DNA from: Ypsolopha sequella
Taxonomy: Eukaryota > Arthropoda > Insecta > Lepidoptera > Ypsolophidae
Direction of reading: 5' to 3'
Assembly: GCA_934047225.1 (NCBI GenBank)
Contig: OW203984.1
Span: 8,937,201-9,001,200 of the forward strand
Length of the DNA: 64,000 nt
This document shows, piece by piece, positions 42,937 to 53,589 of this stretch (its first letter is position 1; every line of letters begins with the position of its first letter). Under the pieces are notes generated by a model. That model had not been told where the DNA came from, did no database searches, and saw only the letters and a list, made by a program, of their open reading frames with translations. Position numbers and translations under genes: made by a program.

Positions 42937-43223
42937 GGGGATCTAAAAAGGCCGCTTTGGGTGAATCATTAAATGATTTGAAAGTAGGATAGAGTCAGAG
43001 TTTTTTCACGCGTGCAATAGAGACGGCATTATAACAGAATCATAATGTGATTCATGCAAAACGGCCTTTTTAGAGGACCTGGTCCTCTAAAAAGGCCGTT
43101 TTGCATGAATCACATTATAATTCTGTTCTAATGCCGTCTCTTTTGCACGTGTGAAAAAACTCTGACTCCATCCTACTTTCAAATAATTTTATGATTCACC
43201 CAAGTCGGCCTTTTTAGATCCCC
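42937..43223. mobile_element. 287-bp near-perfect palindrome, GGGGATCTAAAAAGGCC ends
   Basis: The arms pair end to end: GGGGATCTAAAAAGGCCG with CGGCCTTTTTAGATCCCC, AGTCAGAGTTTTTTCACGCG with its complement, and a loop of only AGGACCTGGTCCT, itself a dyad. Very few mismatches over about 140 bp per arm suggest recent origin or gene conversion between arms. No coding capacity. Confidence 0.85.
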
Positions 43224-44237
43224 TGTTATAAGTGTATCTGATAAACCTACATTATATTACCCAAATGTTGAATGTAGTAGTAATAATTTATAGTAGTTTA
43301 TGTTGCATGTAATGTAGTAAATATTTAATTAATCTAAGATAATTTGTTAGCTTTAAGTTGTGTTCCAAATTTGCAACGCCTATAAAATAGGCATCTAAGT
43401 CATAAGCACGAACAAACATTTATAAGATCTGTATACACTTAGATTGCAATAAACGTTTGAGAGAGTTTGATATAAATAATTATATTTCTTTTCATATCCC
43501 AGTTTACGCAACTTGGGTGCCGTCTTTTAGCATAACTATTTTGTCCGCTCGAATTACTGGTGTGATGTATCTGAAATTTTATAATTATTTTGATGCCGAA
43601 TGTAATAAGGAATTTCAATATCCAATGGATTTAGTATTAATATCAAAAAGATACCGCTTAATCGAGAATCTGCAGGTATAAAAAATTCGATGAGGGAAAT
43701 GTATTTGTCCAATTTATTTTTGCAAACAAATACGCTACAAAAAGTATTGGTTTATTTGTTACGTTCTTTTGGAAAATATAAAAATTTTGTCTGCTTTGAT
43801 CCAAAAATTTATTTTTGGTTTACTTAAATATCACAAAAATTATATGCGACGATTCGTAAACCATAATAAAGAACTTCTTTATTGTAAAGAACAATAATAT
43901 TTTTGCAACCTCTAACGATTGAAAAATAAATAAAAGTACATTAAGAAGTAAACATATGGGTACCTATGTATTTTATCTACTCCCATACTGCAATAAGGTA
44001 ATTACTACATCAAAAGCGGTTTTATACGTATCTACATGATTTGGCCGATGGTATAATATTACATTATAACACCGCAATTCTGCGCTACGATGGACCAAAT
44101 TTATTACAACACCGCTAAAGAACCAATCACAAGAAATAACGGTCTGTATACTCGTTCTCGCTTCTGATTGGTCTCAGGCATCTACATATTAATTCCTCGG
44201 GCTAAGTTTTTATGACACGAAATTGTTTTTGATAGTC
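43224..44237. other. no gene recognised
   Basis: The 74-codon frame at 43457-43681 has no domain. 44050-44180 has GC-balanced words (ACCGCAATTCTGCGCTACGA, CGTTCTCGCTTCTGATTGG) that look repeat-like. Confidence 0.3.
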
Positions 44238-44449
44238 TTCTGAAAGGCCAATCAATGTTAACAGTAGATTAAAATATAATTATCTGCGGATTAAGCCAGA
44301 AAAAGTGGGAATTTTACATTGAAATCAAAAATTAACTAAGTTAATTATTGATTCATCAATATTCAGACTTCACATATGTTTTATTTTCACCGTTATTTGC
44401 GGTTAAAGTTTTTTTAATCTACTGTAAACTTTGATTGGCCTTTCAGAAA
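44238..44449. mobile_element. 212-bp MITE, TIR TTCTGAAAGGCCAATCAA
   Basis: TTCTGAAAGGCCAATCAATG and AACAGTAGATTAAAA pair with TTTTAATCTACTGTAAACTT and TGATTGGCCTTTCAGAA. The interior is AT-rich and unrelated. Confidence 0.75.
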
Positions 44450-44814
44450 CCGGGGGTTAGATAAAGTATAGTGTGCAACTGGACATGATTAGACATTGGG
44501 ACACTCGTGCAAAACTATTACGAAACGAACGAACTCGTGCCCCAACCCAATGCCTCACATTATGTAACAGTTGCACAAAATACTATTGTTATATCGGACA
44601 CAAACTTACAAAAACATTTCAGAATGACCCAACAACAAAGTCGGATCTCTTCCTATTCAATTGAAATGTTGGGTGTATTTTACAATAAATATTTACCTTT
44701 TGTTAGTATTCAAATAAATTCCAAACCAAGAAATATACCATTCACTTGAATAATAGCCAATTTCACATTTTATCGAAATGTATGTTTCTAAAAACTTCAG
44801 TTATGTTATAAAAG
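44450..44814 (+). other. short overlapping open frames, unidentified
   Basis: Two frames of 63 and 80 codons (44473-44664, 44507-44749) overlap. The longer reads MQNYYETNELVPQPNASHYV, then VAQNTIVISDTNLQKHFRMT. The composition is protein-like, but no family is recognised and no splice context is evident. Confidence 0.2.
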
Positions 44815-45030
44815 CTAGTTTTGCCCGTGGCTCCGCTCGCATGGAAGTGTCTTTCAATCTTTGAGTAGTATCGACAGTTTTCGGCTTGACGGTTATTTTA
44901 TCTTTTATCAACACACCTTATAGCCTTTATATCGACCACAGTCTTTACAATGATAATAAAGAAAATTGCATTTAAATCAGTTTTGCAGTTTCCGAGTAAA
45001 AATAATCAGACAGACAAATAAAACAAAAAA
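44815..45030 (+). repeat. lepidopteran-style dispersed repeat (AGTTTTGCCCGTGGCTCCGC)
   Basis: It begins GCTAGTTTTGCCCGTGGCTC and ends near TTTGCAGTTTCCGAGTAAAA and CAGACAGACAAAT. Same overall plan as 34628-34815 and 12780-13012. Confidence 0.65.
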
Positions 45031-45659
45031 AAAAAAATTGTTTTGCCATCGGTATAATATAAGTAACTTTCAGTTTAAAACTTTGCAAATAGGTATCTAT
45101 ATTCTATCTACAGCCACGACTTTTTTACCATTACTATAGAGATAGATCTAAGGATATATGCTGTGTATTGCACTCGAATCGAATCGAAAAATCGAGTCAA
45201 ATGTATGGAATCTCTGGGTGTTTTAGGGGGGGGAGGGGGCATGGCCTACATACATATGTCATGTCAAACGAACCCGAAATAGAAGAGCTTGTAAGACTAT
45301 ATAGTTGGATGTCAAAGAGGCAAAAGGGGTGTGTCTGGATCGTAGCAGATGGAAATCTGTAGTCTCTGCGTATCCCCCTGGAAGACAAGCGTGAGTATAT
45401 GTATGTAAATTATATTATGGGTTAGCTCTGTATATTCATCCCGAAAACTCTTAATTGTAAATACCGAAATTACTTGGTCCTATTCACACCCGCCTACGTT
45501 CGGGCTAAGATCTTTCGGTTATTTGGCTTCGGTGGAACAGCCATCCATCATTGATCATTGGCGTTTTGACAAACAAGAATAAAGTTCTGAAATCATTTTC
45601 GTAAAATTTATTTTCTGGCTGATTTCTTTTTATTATAAACTGAGTACGACTTCTGTGAC
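45031..45659. other. no gene recognised; short G-tract
   Basis: A G-rich run at 45226-45239. Opposing frames at 45168-45388 shadow each other. Nothing recognised. Confidence 0.3.
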
Positions 45660-45735
45660 AACTTCTGTAGCCGAGTGGTAGAGCGCTTGTCTGCTCTTTC
45701 AGAGTTCGTAGGTTCAATCTCCGTGGTGTACATAT
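45660..45735 (+). repeat. tRNA-like SINE head
   Basis: A-box GTAGCCGAGTGGTAGAGCGC and B-box GTAGGTTCAATCTCC lie at tRNA-like spacing, followed by an AT microsatellite. Arms do not fold into a complete cloverleaf, so it is a pol III-type relic and not a tRNA gene. Confidence 0.5.
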
Positions 45736-46117
45736 ATTTTTATATATACATATACATATATAACTAATTCTTGTTCGGTCTGCTTACTTCTGATAGAGAT
45801 GATGAATATAACCATTAACCATTTAATTTAATGAATATTGAAAATTAGCCTCGATATTTAATAAACAAAATTAACATTATCGAATAAAAATACCATATCA
45901 ACTTCTCCGGCAGATATTTATATTTGATATTTTGAACACATATTTCGATTGGTTATTGGTTGATTATTAGGTTAGTTTTGTTGTGTTACTTGAAAAACAA
46001 AGACGCGTCGTCACGTTGTTGTTGTTTTCTGATAAATGTGAAGATTGTGATGTTATTTTGCAAAATAACCTACTTGGAACCATTTTGATAGGTGTGTGGG
46101 AGTGAAAAAACTATAGA

Positions 46118-46208
46118 GTTTTTGTTTATTGGTTGAAAATATTCGTTAATATTTTTATTCAATGGTCGCATTCAATAAAAATATTCACGAATATTTTCAA
46201 CCAATAAA
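46118..46208. repeat. 91-bp hairpin, TTTATTGGTTGAAAATATTC arms
   Basis: TTATTGGTTGAAAATATTCG and TTAATATTTTTATTCAATG pair with CATTCAATAAAAATATTCAC and GAATATTTTCAACCAATAA around a loop of about 8 bp. A small MITE or stem-loop. Confidence 0.7.
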
Positions 46209-46264
46209 ATTATCTTTATTTTTTATCAATTAACTATTAACCAACAAACAGTTTCAACCATTAT

Positions 46265-46415
46265 TGACATCTCTACTTCTGAAGGCACGTTTGGCTGTAA
46301 GTCCATCTGTACCCAACAGCATGACGATAAGGCTCACCACCCATCACGTTTAGAAAGTGTGTATGACTTGCATTCCTCAGTTTACACTTGGAGACACCTC
46401 AACGCCCCCTCGGGA
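46265..46415 (+). mobile_element. SINE M body fragment
   Basis: Inverted relative to 53590-53875: the complement of ACGTGATGGGTGGTGAGCC and of CCCGAGGGGGCGTTGAGGTG. The tRNA-like head is missing. Confidence 0.55.
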
Positions 46416-46759
46416 TTTTGTAATTATAAATTATAATTATAATTTTAAATTGAGTTTTATATTTTTGCGAGATAAGCCACAAATATACTGGTGGACTTAG
46501 ATTGATGAAGCATTTGTGAACCAGCGTCCGTACCAGTCTCTCAAACAAAGACAAACGGCTTGCTTCTAGATCAAAGTGATGGCTTTTGCTCGTTACATTC
46601 CCTTTTCTCCACTTTCACTGTTAGTGTAAGCTACGCTTTGATTTTTTGTTTCAATTTGAAACCGCTTTGGAACTGCCAAAACAAAAGTGAAGGGATCATC
46701 GTGGAAATTCAAGGCTTTTAGTCTAGCAGAATTTCGTGGGTTTCTCATTATGCTTCATT
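46416..46759. other. no gene recognised
   Basis: AT-rich then balanced DNA; no repeats with other copies here. Confidence 0.25.
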
Positions 46760-47490
46760 AGGGTTCCGTAGTACCTAAAAGGTACAAAAGAAACCTTTAT
46801 GGTGGGACTCCGTTGTCCGTCCGTCCGTATGTCACAACTCACAGCCTCGTAACTTTAGCATCGTTAAAGATAGACTTAAAATTTGGCACAAAAATAGCAT
46901 TAATTTGCCCACATATCACGGTGTAAAAAAACATGTGAAAAATTTGAAATTCTTCAAAATATTACCAAAACAAAGCTGAGAAAAATTAAAAATATTATCC
47001 TAAAAATACAGCATGGATGTCAAATTGTAGATATTAAAAAGTTTAACTATATTTACTGGCACTGGTTTCGAGAAATCTTAAAAAACCACAAAAATATGTA
47101 TATCCCTTCCCTTATCTCCGAAACTGGTTGATCGAAAAATATGAAATAAATGTCGATCATAGCTGGCCAATTACAGAAAAAGTATAGCAATTGAAAAAAA
47201 TTGAGTACAAATGAGAAATACAAAAAAAATATATATAAAAAAATATTTTATAAAAATACATTATGGATATCAAATTGTAGGTATAAAAAAATGTATGTCC
47301 CCCCTTATCTCCATAACTGGTGGACCGAAAAATATGAAAAAAATCATGGTAATATATGTTTACGTAAAGATTACAGGAAAAATAAAGCGAAAAATAAAAA
47401 TTCACGAAAAATAATGAAAAATTTAATTTATCTTCCACAATACGGAACCATAGGCTACGCGAGTCTTACTCGCACTTGGCCAGCTTTTTT
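46760..47490 (-). mobile_element. dispersed element G copy 2, duplicated core
   Basis: AGGGTTCCGTAGTACCTAAA at the low end and GAGTCTTACTCGCACTTGGC at the high end, inverse to 19344-20183. Two core units (TTATCTCCGAAACTGG near 47111 and TTATCTCCATAACTGG near 47304). Overlapping 67-100-codon frames within the core are low-complexity Lys/Tyr/Ile strings and not genes. Confidence 0.75.
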
Positions 47491-47867
47491 TTTAATATTT
47501 TGATATTTTTAGAATTTATTTGTGTATGAAATACTCGTATACTCATTATTTTGTTCCAGCTTGATACTCCTTGACAAACCCGCTTTCATGCCATACTAAA
47601 TTTACGAATACTAAATACTAAATAATAAAGTACGAATACTAAATTTAGTCATGTTTATTAGTAATGATTATCTGACGTGTTTTTCTGCCTTTCATAAGAT
47701 ATATACTATCAGATACCATGTTTACCGGATACCATGCGAAAAACTCATTAGGAGCAGACATCATGATGCGACTAACTCAGTTGTGGTTGCGGCTAAATGT
47801 CTTACTATTTCATTTTGTTATAATATGCACGCTCGTAACATGAATTTTACGAAGACAATAAAGCCAA
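47491..47867. other. no gene; small ACTAAATTTACGAATAC dyad
   Basis: ACTAAATTTACGAATACTAA and its near inverse flank 47597-47650. A 73-codon frame at 47651-47872 shows no domain. Confidence 0.3.
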
Positions 47868-48013
47868 TTTAAGGCTTTAATTTTAGTTTTAGTACTGTCA
47901 AAACGAAATTTTCTTTATTGCAAAATATTCCTTCAGTGTCAGGTGCAGAAGCTAAATTACTTGGGTTAAATTCAAGTTTTGACAGCACCAAAACTATAAT
48001 TAAAGCCTTCAAA
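47868..48013. mobile_element. 146-bp MITE, TIR TTTAAGGCTTTAATTTTAGT
   Basis: The left TTTAAGGCTTTAATTTTAGT and TACTGTCAAAAC pair with the right GTTTTGACAGCACCAAAACT and ATAATTAAAGCCTTCAAA. Confidence 0.7.
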
Positions 48014-48429
48014 ATGGTAGTGGGCGCAAAATTTTAAATTGTCAAGGTTGTGGATGTTTTCAAACACGTTTATTTAATAGATAACATTTTCGATGTTTGA
48101 CTAGTATTAACTTTTTTATTATATCTGAAACAATAAAAGAACATTCGGCTACACTTTTGGTAAAACACCGTAAATAGACACCTAACGGTTTTGTGTTAGC
48201 TTTTGTATGGAGGTTTGCGCGTGATGGCTCCTCTTAAGGGATGGATAAGGTTATTATTAAATCTAATTTTACATTTTCAATTTACCTTTTCTCATTGAAT
48301 AAACATGCAATTATTATAATTAAAAATTAAAACAATACCTGTAGATATTTATTTATTTACAATGTATAATTAATAATAATATAATTTCAATATTACCATT
48401 ATTTAATTTTAAAGTTTTTTTTTATTATG
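48014..48429. other. AT-rich stretch, nothing recognised
   Basis: No frame or repeat boundary of note. Confidence 0.3.
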
Positions 48430-48620
48430 AGTTCGTCACGCTCTTCGCACTTGTGATTCAACTTAGTTGAATCACAAGTGCGAAGAGCGTGACACGATGG
48501 TTTTGGGCACAGCCTTCGAGGCTATGTTTTGGGATTAAACGGTACGTCACGCTCCTTGCACATGTGGTTCAACTAGTGGCGCCGCGCGCGATTAAACACT
48601 ATGCTACACTCGCAGGTATC
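48430..48620. repeat. dispersed repeat C copy 2, with a perfect 28-bp-arm hairpin
   Basis: GTCACGCTCTTCGCACTTGT, GATTCAACTTAGTTGAATC and ACAAGTGCGAAGAGCGTGAC form an almost loopless perfect hairpin (48437-48493). About 55 bp later the repeat resumes as GTCACGCTCCTTGCACATGT and GTGGCGCCGCGCGCGATTAA. Copies at 14300-14390 and 51888-52005. Confidence 0.7.
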
Positions 48621-48734
48621 TTTTAAGATATTCGTCTTACAATATTTTAATAATTTTATCTAGAAGCAGAGTTGCTCAATCTGACTTTATATGCACCCTT
48701 AAGCGGCAGTAATCAAGCCAAAACCACCCGTTTC

Positions 48735-48785
48735 AGAGTCTGACATCTTACCTACTGAGCTACCACTGCTTGTTAATCCTAATAT
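48735..48785 (-). repeat. tRNA-like SINE head fragment
   Basis: The minus strand reads AGCAGTGGTAGCTCAGTAGG, TAAGATGTCAGACTCTGAAA: an A-box and start like the head of SINE M (53840-53873). It breaks off before a B-box. Confidence 0.45.
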
Positions 48786-48904
48786 TTAATAAAATTCTGA
48801 CAACTTTGACTCATAATTTGACTTAAAAAAACGGTGACACGGTAAACGAAACTGTTCAAAATAAGTACAATTACAGACTGGTCGAAGTTTCAGGGAACCG
48901 GAGG

Positions 48905-49185
48905 GCTGGGGCATACCTCGGACAGCGTTTTAGCTTAGCTATCCAACGAGGGAATGCTTCCAGCCTTTTGGGGACCTTACCGATCGACGACGGTGATTTG
49001 GAAAAAATATTTTATATGGTTTAATTTATAGGTAAGCTTTTCTTAGTTTTTTTTTTCATTTTTTTTTATTTAGTTAGGTATAATTTTATCTTTTATATTT
49101 ATATAATTTATAGGTAGTCTAGTTTTTTAATGTTATTTAAATTTATATTATTATATAATCTGTGATTTCAAATATAGAATATATT
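48905..49185 (+). pseudogene. 5'-truncated LINE 3' end, best preserved copy
   Basis: From 48910 the plus strand reads GAYLGQRFSLAIQRGNASSL, LGTLPIDDGDLEKIFYMV and a stop at about 49021. The same C-terminus appears at 10911-11025 (minus) and 29333-29455. A T-rich 3' UTR follows and ends near ATCTGTGATTTCAAATATAG. It is interpreted as the C-terminal end of a non-LTR reverse-transcriptase ORF; the RT core is absent. Confidence 0.65.
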
Positions 49186-49430
49186 ATTTTCTGGAAAATT
49201 GATATTGCTGTCAACCTGAGCCCCGAGGTGTGAAATGTTTGCTCGTTCTCAGTGCTTGTATGTGCATAATGATTTTAGTGAGTGGTCGTCAGTTTAATGA
49301 GCTACTTTACCCGTAGGGTCATTCGAGCCTGAATAAAACATGTTTTATGCACACACTTTCTGAAGCATAATTTATGCTTCCAGTTATAGTTCCATTACCA
49401 CTAAGTAAAAAAATAAATATATTTATATCG

Positions 49431-49968
49431 CAGCCATTACCGTATAACACGCCGTTATTACAATAGGCGCACTGGATTGAAAAACATCACTGTTTTGTAA
49501 TGCGTCTACCTCACGTTCAACCGGATCGTCATTACGTTACGTTCGACAATTCGGCTACCCACGTTTAGACGTAATGTAAAAAGTCTTTCAACCAAAAGTC
49601 AAAAATAGGTGCGACGACGAGCGAAGCGAGGAGGGGCGTGTTAAGTTTATATGGAAAATAAAATAAGGAGCCGTGTGAAGCTGAGCGGGGCGAGTAGTTT
49701 TGTTTTTGTCCCTAGTTTTTAACAAAATTTACAATCCAACGTTTAATTTGACGCTGTTTTACAAAACCGTTGCGCCCGTTTGTATATGATATGTGGGCGC
49801 CACGTTACTAAGCCACTTTGATAAACGCGAAGTGCTCACACAATGCGGCGTACTTTATTTCAGTCAAATTGAAATCCGACTGAACGTGGGGTAGCTGCAT
49901 TACAAAACAGCGACGTTTACCAATCCGGCGCGTCTAATTGTAATACGGCGTGTTATACAATATGGCTG
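49431..49968. mobile_element. 538-bp MITE H2, TIR CAGCCATTACCGTATAACAC
   Basis: CAGCCATTACCGTATAACAC, GCCGTTATTACAATAGGCGC and ACTGGATTG pair with CAATCCGGCGCGTCTAATTG, TAATACGGCGTGTTATACAA and TATGGCTG. The interior AGGTGCGACGACGAGCGAAG and GTGTTAAGTTTATATGGA is shared with MITE H1 (24081-24440). A TTGTTTTTGTCCC patch follows. No ORF. Confidence 0.8.
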
Positions 49969-50104
49969 TGACATACATAAATATCCTCACCCTATTTAAA
50001 AGCTTGAGATTTTACCTCTTCTGAACATTGTTATAGTGCATTACAAACTAGAAAATATCAATTAGAAACAAATTCCAAATAAAACAAATATTTTGAATAA
50101 ATTC

Positions 50105-50270
50105 TTCGCGCCACCATTCGAACGCATGGGTAGCGTACTTTTTGTAAAAGCAAGAGCTCACAGGTTCGAATCTTGGCCAGAGGTTTTTTTATTTATTTAT
50201 TTGTCTTACTTGAAATGTGTTTTTATTGATCTTTTTTAGTTTGTTATGCACTCTAATAATATTTAGATTA
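50105..50270 (+). mobile_element. SINE L copy 2, uninterrupted
   Basis: The head contains CGCATGGGTAGCGTAC and a B-box CAGGTTCGAATCTTGGC. The body has (ATTT)n, TACTTGAAATGTGTTTTTAT and the tail TGCACTCTAATAATATTTAG. It matches both halves of 32703-33125 and reveals the MITE in that copy. Confidence 0.65.
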
Positions 50271-50859
50271 CCCAAAGTGATGGATTTTGCTCTAAAACAT
50301 AAAAAGTCATTTCTGAATAAGTATGCTTGTCACACTCAAGTGAAAAAACGATGCTGCTGTCTGTAGTCTTGATGGAGGAGATGGATTCATAAGAACATGC
50401 CTGGAACTACGAAAGATAATGATATTACAAAATTGGTTAATTTCCCTTATTGTAAAGCATTGAGTTAATATTTATTATTTTGGGTATTCTTCAGTAAATA
50501 ATTTTAAAGCAATGTTACTGTTTTGTTAATTCAAAACCATTGAAACTTTTGCATTTTTAATAAACAGTTCACATGTTTGGCACTTTGACTATACAATTTT
50601 TTTTTCACAGTTTTAAATTTCGACAGTAGTCTGAAAAAAAAAAGTCTATCCGCCTATACAATCTCGTAATTACGTGGCCCCCTAGTTTAAATGCCAGAGG
50701 GACATTCAGTCTATCACCAACTCACTTGCCCAGCGAGGTGATTGTAAAACTCTCCAAAAAATCACTAGACCTCAAAGGTGGTCACATTTTAAAGTATATT
50801 AATTTACAATTTCGTGTGTTCAAAAGCCCGACCTCTAGCCTCTAGCAAACAGGCCACAA
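50271..50859. other. no gene recognised
   Basis: AT-rich to 50640; then a balanced stretch leading into the block at 50860. Confidence 0.3.
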
Positions 50860-51040
50860 AGGTGGCTAATTTAGCGACAAGCAAGCTCTGAGCATCACAA
50901 TTAACTGCTAATCCATTTTGATAGCAACGGCCGCGTTTGCTTGTTGCCGTATGTGCAATTATCCTCCGCCGTAATAAGCGGTTCGGTGCTGCGGGAAATG
51001 TGTGTTTGTTAATGCAAATTATGAAACAGTTTGGGCAGGT
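50860..51040. promoter_or_regulatory. unique motif-dense block with ATGCAAAT octamer, possible enhancer
   Basis: Contains GCTAATCC (an Otx/bicoid-type TAATCC), CAATTAACTG, GATAGCAACGGCCGCG and a perfect octamer ATGCAAAT (51012-51019) in TTAATGCAAATTATG. Composition and the absence of other copies set it apart from the surrounding repeats. No coding frame. Inference only. Confidence 0.25.
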
Positions 51041-51887
51041 ATTTGTTTAGAGTGTTTCAAATGGTGTATTGACATATCACCAACTGTAGACAGCCAATGT
51101 TATTTATTTTTGCTATGTGATCATGCGAAAACCAAGAAACTCATTCTATAACAAGGTCACGAGAATAAAAATTCATGAGTAAAAGAGAACGAGTTACCCC
51201 AAAAGAGAATAAAGGTCAATAATTTTATCGTGCACGTTTCAATAGAGGTTAGCACTCTATGGCGAAAACCATAGATTGTCTAAAATTTAAATTTTAATCG
51301 TCCAGTACATATTCAGTAAAAAAAATTAAACTTCTATCTAAAAATTATCAGTAAAAAAAATTAAACTTCTTCTTTGTCATGTGAACCAAGTTTTTGTTCG
51401 TTAGAGACTTAAAAAGTTTAATAAATCGACCGGTACTTGAATTGTTCAAAATCCTTTTTTTTCACTTTCCTGAAGCTTTTATTGAACCTGAGTATGCTAC
51501 TAGTTTTGTTAAAACTATTAAATTATATAATAAATAATTCGACATGAAAGTAATTTTCAATAGATTTACTAACCGGGAATTTATATTTAACAAAGGATTG
51601 TTCTCAGAAACTAATCTGAAGTTATCTCAGCACAACAATTGCTCAAACTACTGAAAACTAACAGCAGTTGTGCCAGTCAATAATCACCTTTGTTCTCACC
51701 TAATAAGAGTCAAAACTTCTCGTGGTACTGGAATCCTCAAAGATCGTTCCGAGGCGGCTCATTGTTTGCCAACAAACCTGAGCTGAAGAACTTTTACGTA
51801 AATCCATAGATACACTCCAATTTGCCTTCAGCTACCGCTACCTTACATGAAATACCTAAACATGCCTTTGACCAGCGCCTGTAGCAG
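51041..51887. other. no gene recognised; small tandem duplication
   Basis: CAGTAAAAAAAATTAAACTT occurs twice (51315 and 51350). The rest is AT-rich. Confidence 0.35.
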
Positions 51888-52005
51888 TGTTCACACCACA
51901 AGTGTGAGGAGCGTGACACTATATTCAATCGCAAAAACATTGTGTCACGCTCCTCGCACTTGTGATTCAACTAAGTTGCGTCGCGCGCGATTAAGGCGCT
52001 ACGGA
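51888..52005. repeat. dispersed repeat C copy 3, inverted pair
   Basis: CACAAGTGTGAGGAGCGTGA and then TCACGCTCCTCGCACTTGTG about 40 bp later, followed by GCGTCGCGCGCGATTAAGGC. As at 48430 the CACGCTCCTCGCAC block is present in both orientations. Confidence 0.65.
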
Positions 52006-52104
52006 AAAAAATCGACACTTTTAGAACTTCTACATCTACTTCGGTAAATAATGTATAATTTTGATAAAATAGTATATTATTTTTGGAATCTTTCTCTAGG
52101 GATC

Positions 52105-52410
52105 TGTTAAAACAGAAACGCGATTGGAGAATTTCGGCTCGATAGAAATATTTATTGAAATGAGGTCTTTATCGATACCAATTCTCCTGGTTTGACAATT
52201 TAGAATGACATATGGACTGCAATTATATTTTATAAGATGGGTTTAAACAGTATCTAGGACCTGGTTAAACGAAACTTTGATAGCATTTTTAGTACATTTT
52301 ATATTAATAAAAAACCGACCTTTTGCTACTTTTCCACGAATCCGTCCCTCTCGCACTGAGGGTTTTTTCGCATATGGAGTAACAGGGACGCTAAAACTTT
52401 TACATATCGC
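52105..52410 (-). repeat. dispersed repeat J copy 3
   Basis: AACAGAAACGCGATTGGAGA, TCGATAGAAATATTTATTGA at the low end and CCGTCCCTCTCGCACTGAGG, ATGGAGTAACAGGGACGCTA at the high end. Inverse of 25376-25690 and 37395-37690. Confidence 0.7.
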
Positions 52411-53470
52411 CTTAAACACTTTGCTACGGGTGCTGGCGAAGTTCAACATATACGAGGTGAAATTCATTTAAATAGCCAAATTAATTCGTAAGTCGTTTAT
52501 TGCTCAGTATAAACTGCATTGCATTGTACCCATGGTAAAGTAATTAATGGTTTGCACGAACGTATCATTAGATGGTAAGAAATAAAACAATTTTGGTTTC
52601 AACAAACAAGACGAAAACGAAAAATCTGAAGCTTTAGTTACATGAAATCTAATGGCCAAACTCAACCGTTGTAGACTAACTATTACACTCGTACAATCGG
52701 CTACATTCAAAGCTATATCTACCATTTTGTTTGATTGTAAACCTTATACGGGTGAAATAAGAACTGCGATAGTATCAGAAGTAGAGACTGTACCCTCTGC
52801 AATAAAACACCGATCTGAGAGGTTGCAAACTCCGTCTCAACTGCATCTTGTTCTTTGTGTGAAAAGTTTTGATTAGTTTCGATAGCTATCTTCTGGCATC
52901 TAGTTTCATTTGGGCAAAGATTTGTACTGAGTTGTAGATTTCAGTAATAGAACCAAGTAGCGATCTTTGTTTTATTGCAGATTTCATCGTTTATTGTTTT
53001 CGGTTTCGGCCAAGTTACAGCTCGTAACGAGCGCAATTTCCCATAGTTTAATTTTTAAAGGTTTTTTTTTATATTTTTCAGAGAATATACGCCATTTTAG
53101 GACACAGTTTTCGTTATTTTGGTATATAAATTAACCATTTTTTTTCATGATTTTTTAAAGAATTGTCCGATGACCTTGTCACTTGAGAATTTTAGACATT
53201 ATACAGATTGTGATGTGTGATTGCTTATAAAAAAAGTGGTCTGTCTCTGTCTGTCTACTCATCTGTCATATAGCTGTCAAATTAGTCTGAAGTAAATTAT
53301 TATAAATTTATCTTAATAGCAAAGGACACATTTCTAAACAGCCATTACTCAAGTGACGTCACACGAAGGCAAATTCAAGTTGCAGCCTTTTCGTGAAAAT
53401 ATTCATCATCATGAGGTTTCTTAGACCAAAACTTCAAAAATATGGCTATTATATTATATATGGTTTTCGA
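52411..53470. other. no gene recognised
   Basis: Opposing frames of 73 and 74 codons at 52504-52876 overlap with no domain. TTTTATTGCAG at 52970-52980 resembles an acceptor, and CAAGTTACAG follows, but no convincing exon is closed. A TGACGTCA word lies at 53355. Confidence 0.3.
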
Positions 53471-53527
53471 ATTAACACACCTTAACATAATTAACACACC
53501 TTAACATAATTAACACACCTTAACATA
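53471..53527 (+). repeat. 19-bp tandem repeat, three identical units
   Basis: ATTAACACACCTTAACATA is repeated three times without a mismatch and followed by ATTTAATC. It is young by its perfect identity. Confidence 0.95.
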
Positions 53528-53589
53528 ATTTAATCAATGCCAATACCTGTCAAGCTACGTCACAATCCGCTTTTGAATATAAATTACAC

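Noticed and set aside
43457..43681. 74-codon ORF as an exon
   Set aside because: No recognisable domain and no pair of splice signals.
47157..47503. Overlapping 67-100-codon ORFs as genes
   Set aside because: They lie in the tandem core of a dispersed element and consist of Lys/Ile/Tyr runs from AT-rich DNA.
25807..53362. TGACGTCA sites (25807, 36212, 53355) as cAMP-response promoters
   Set aside because: Single 8-bp words without promoter context are expected occasionally in 64 kb.
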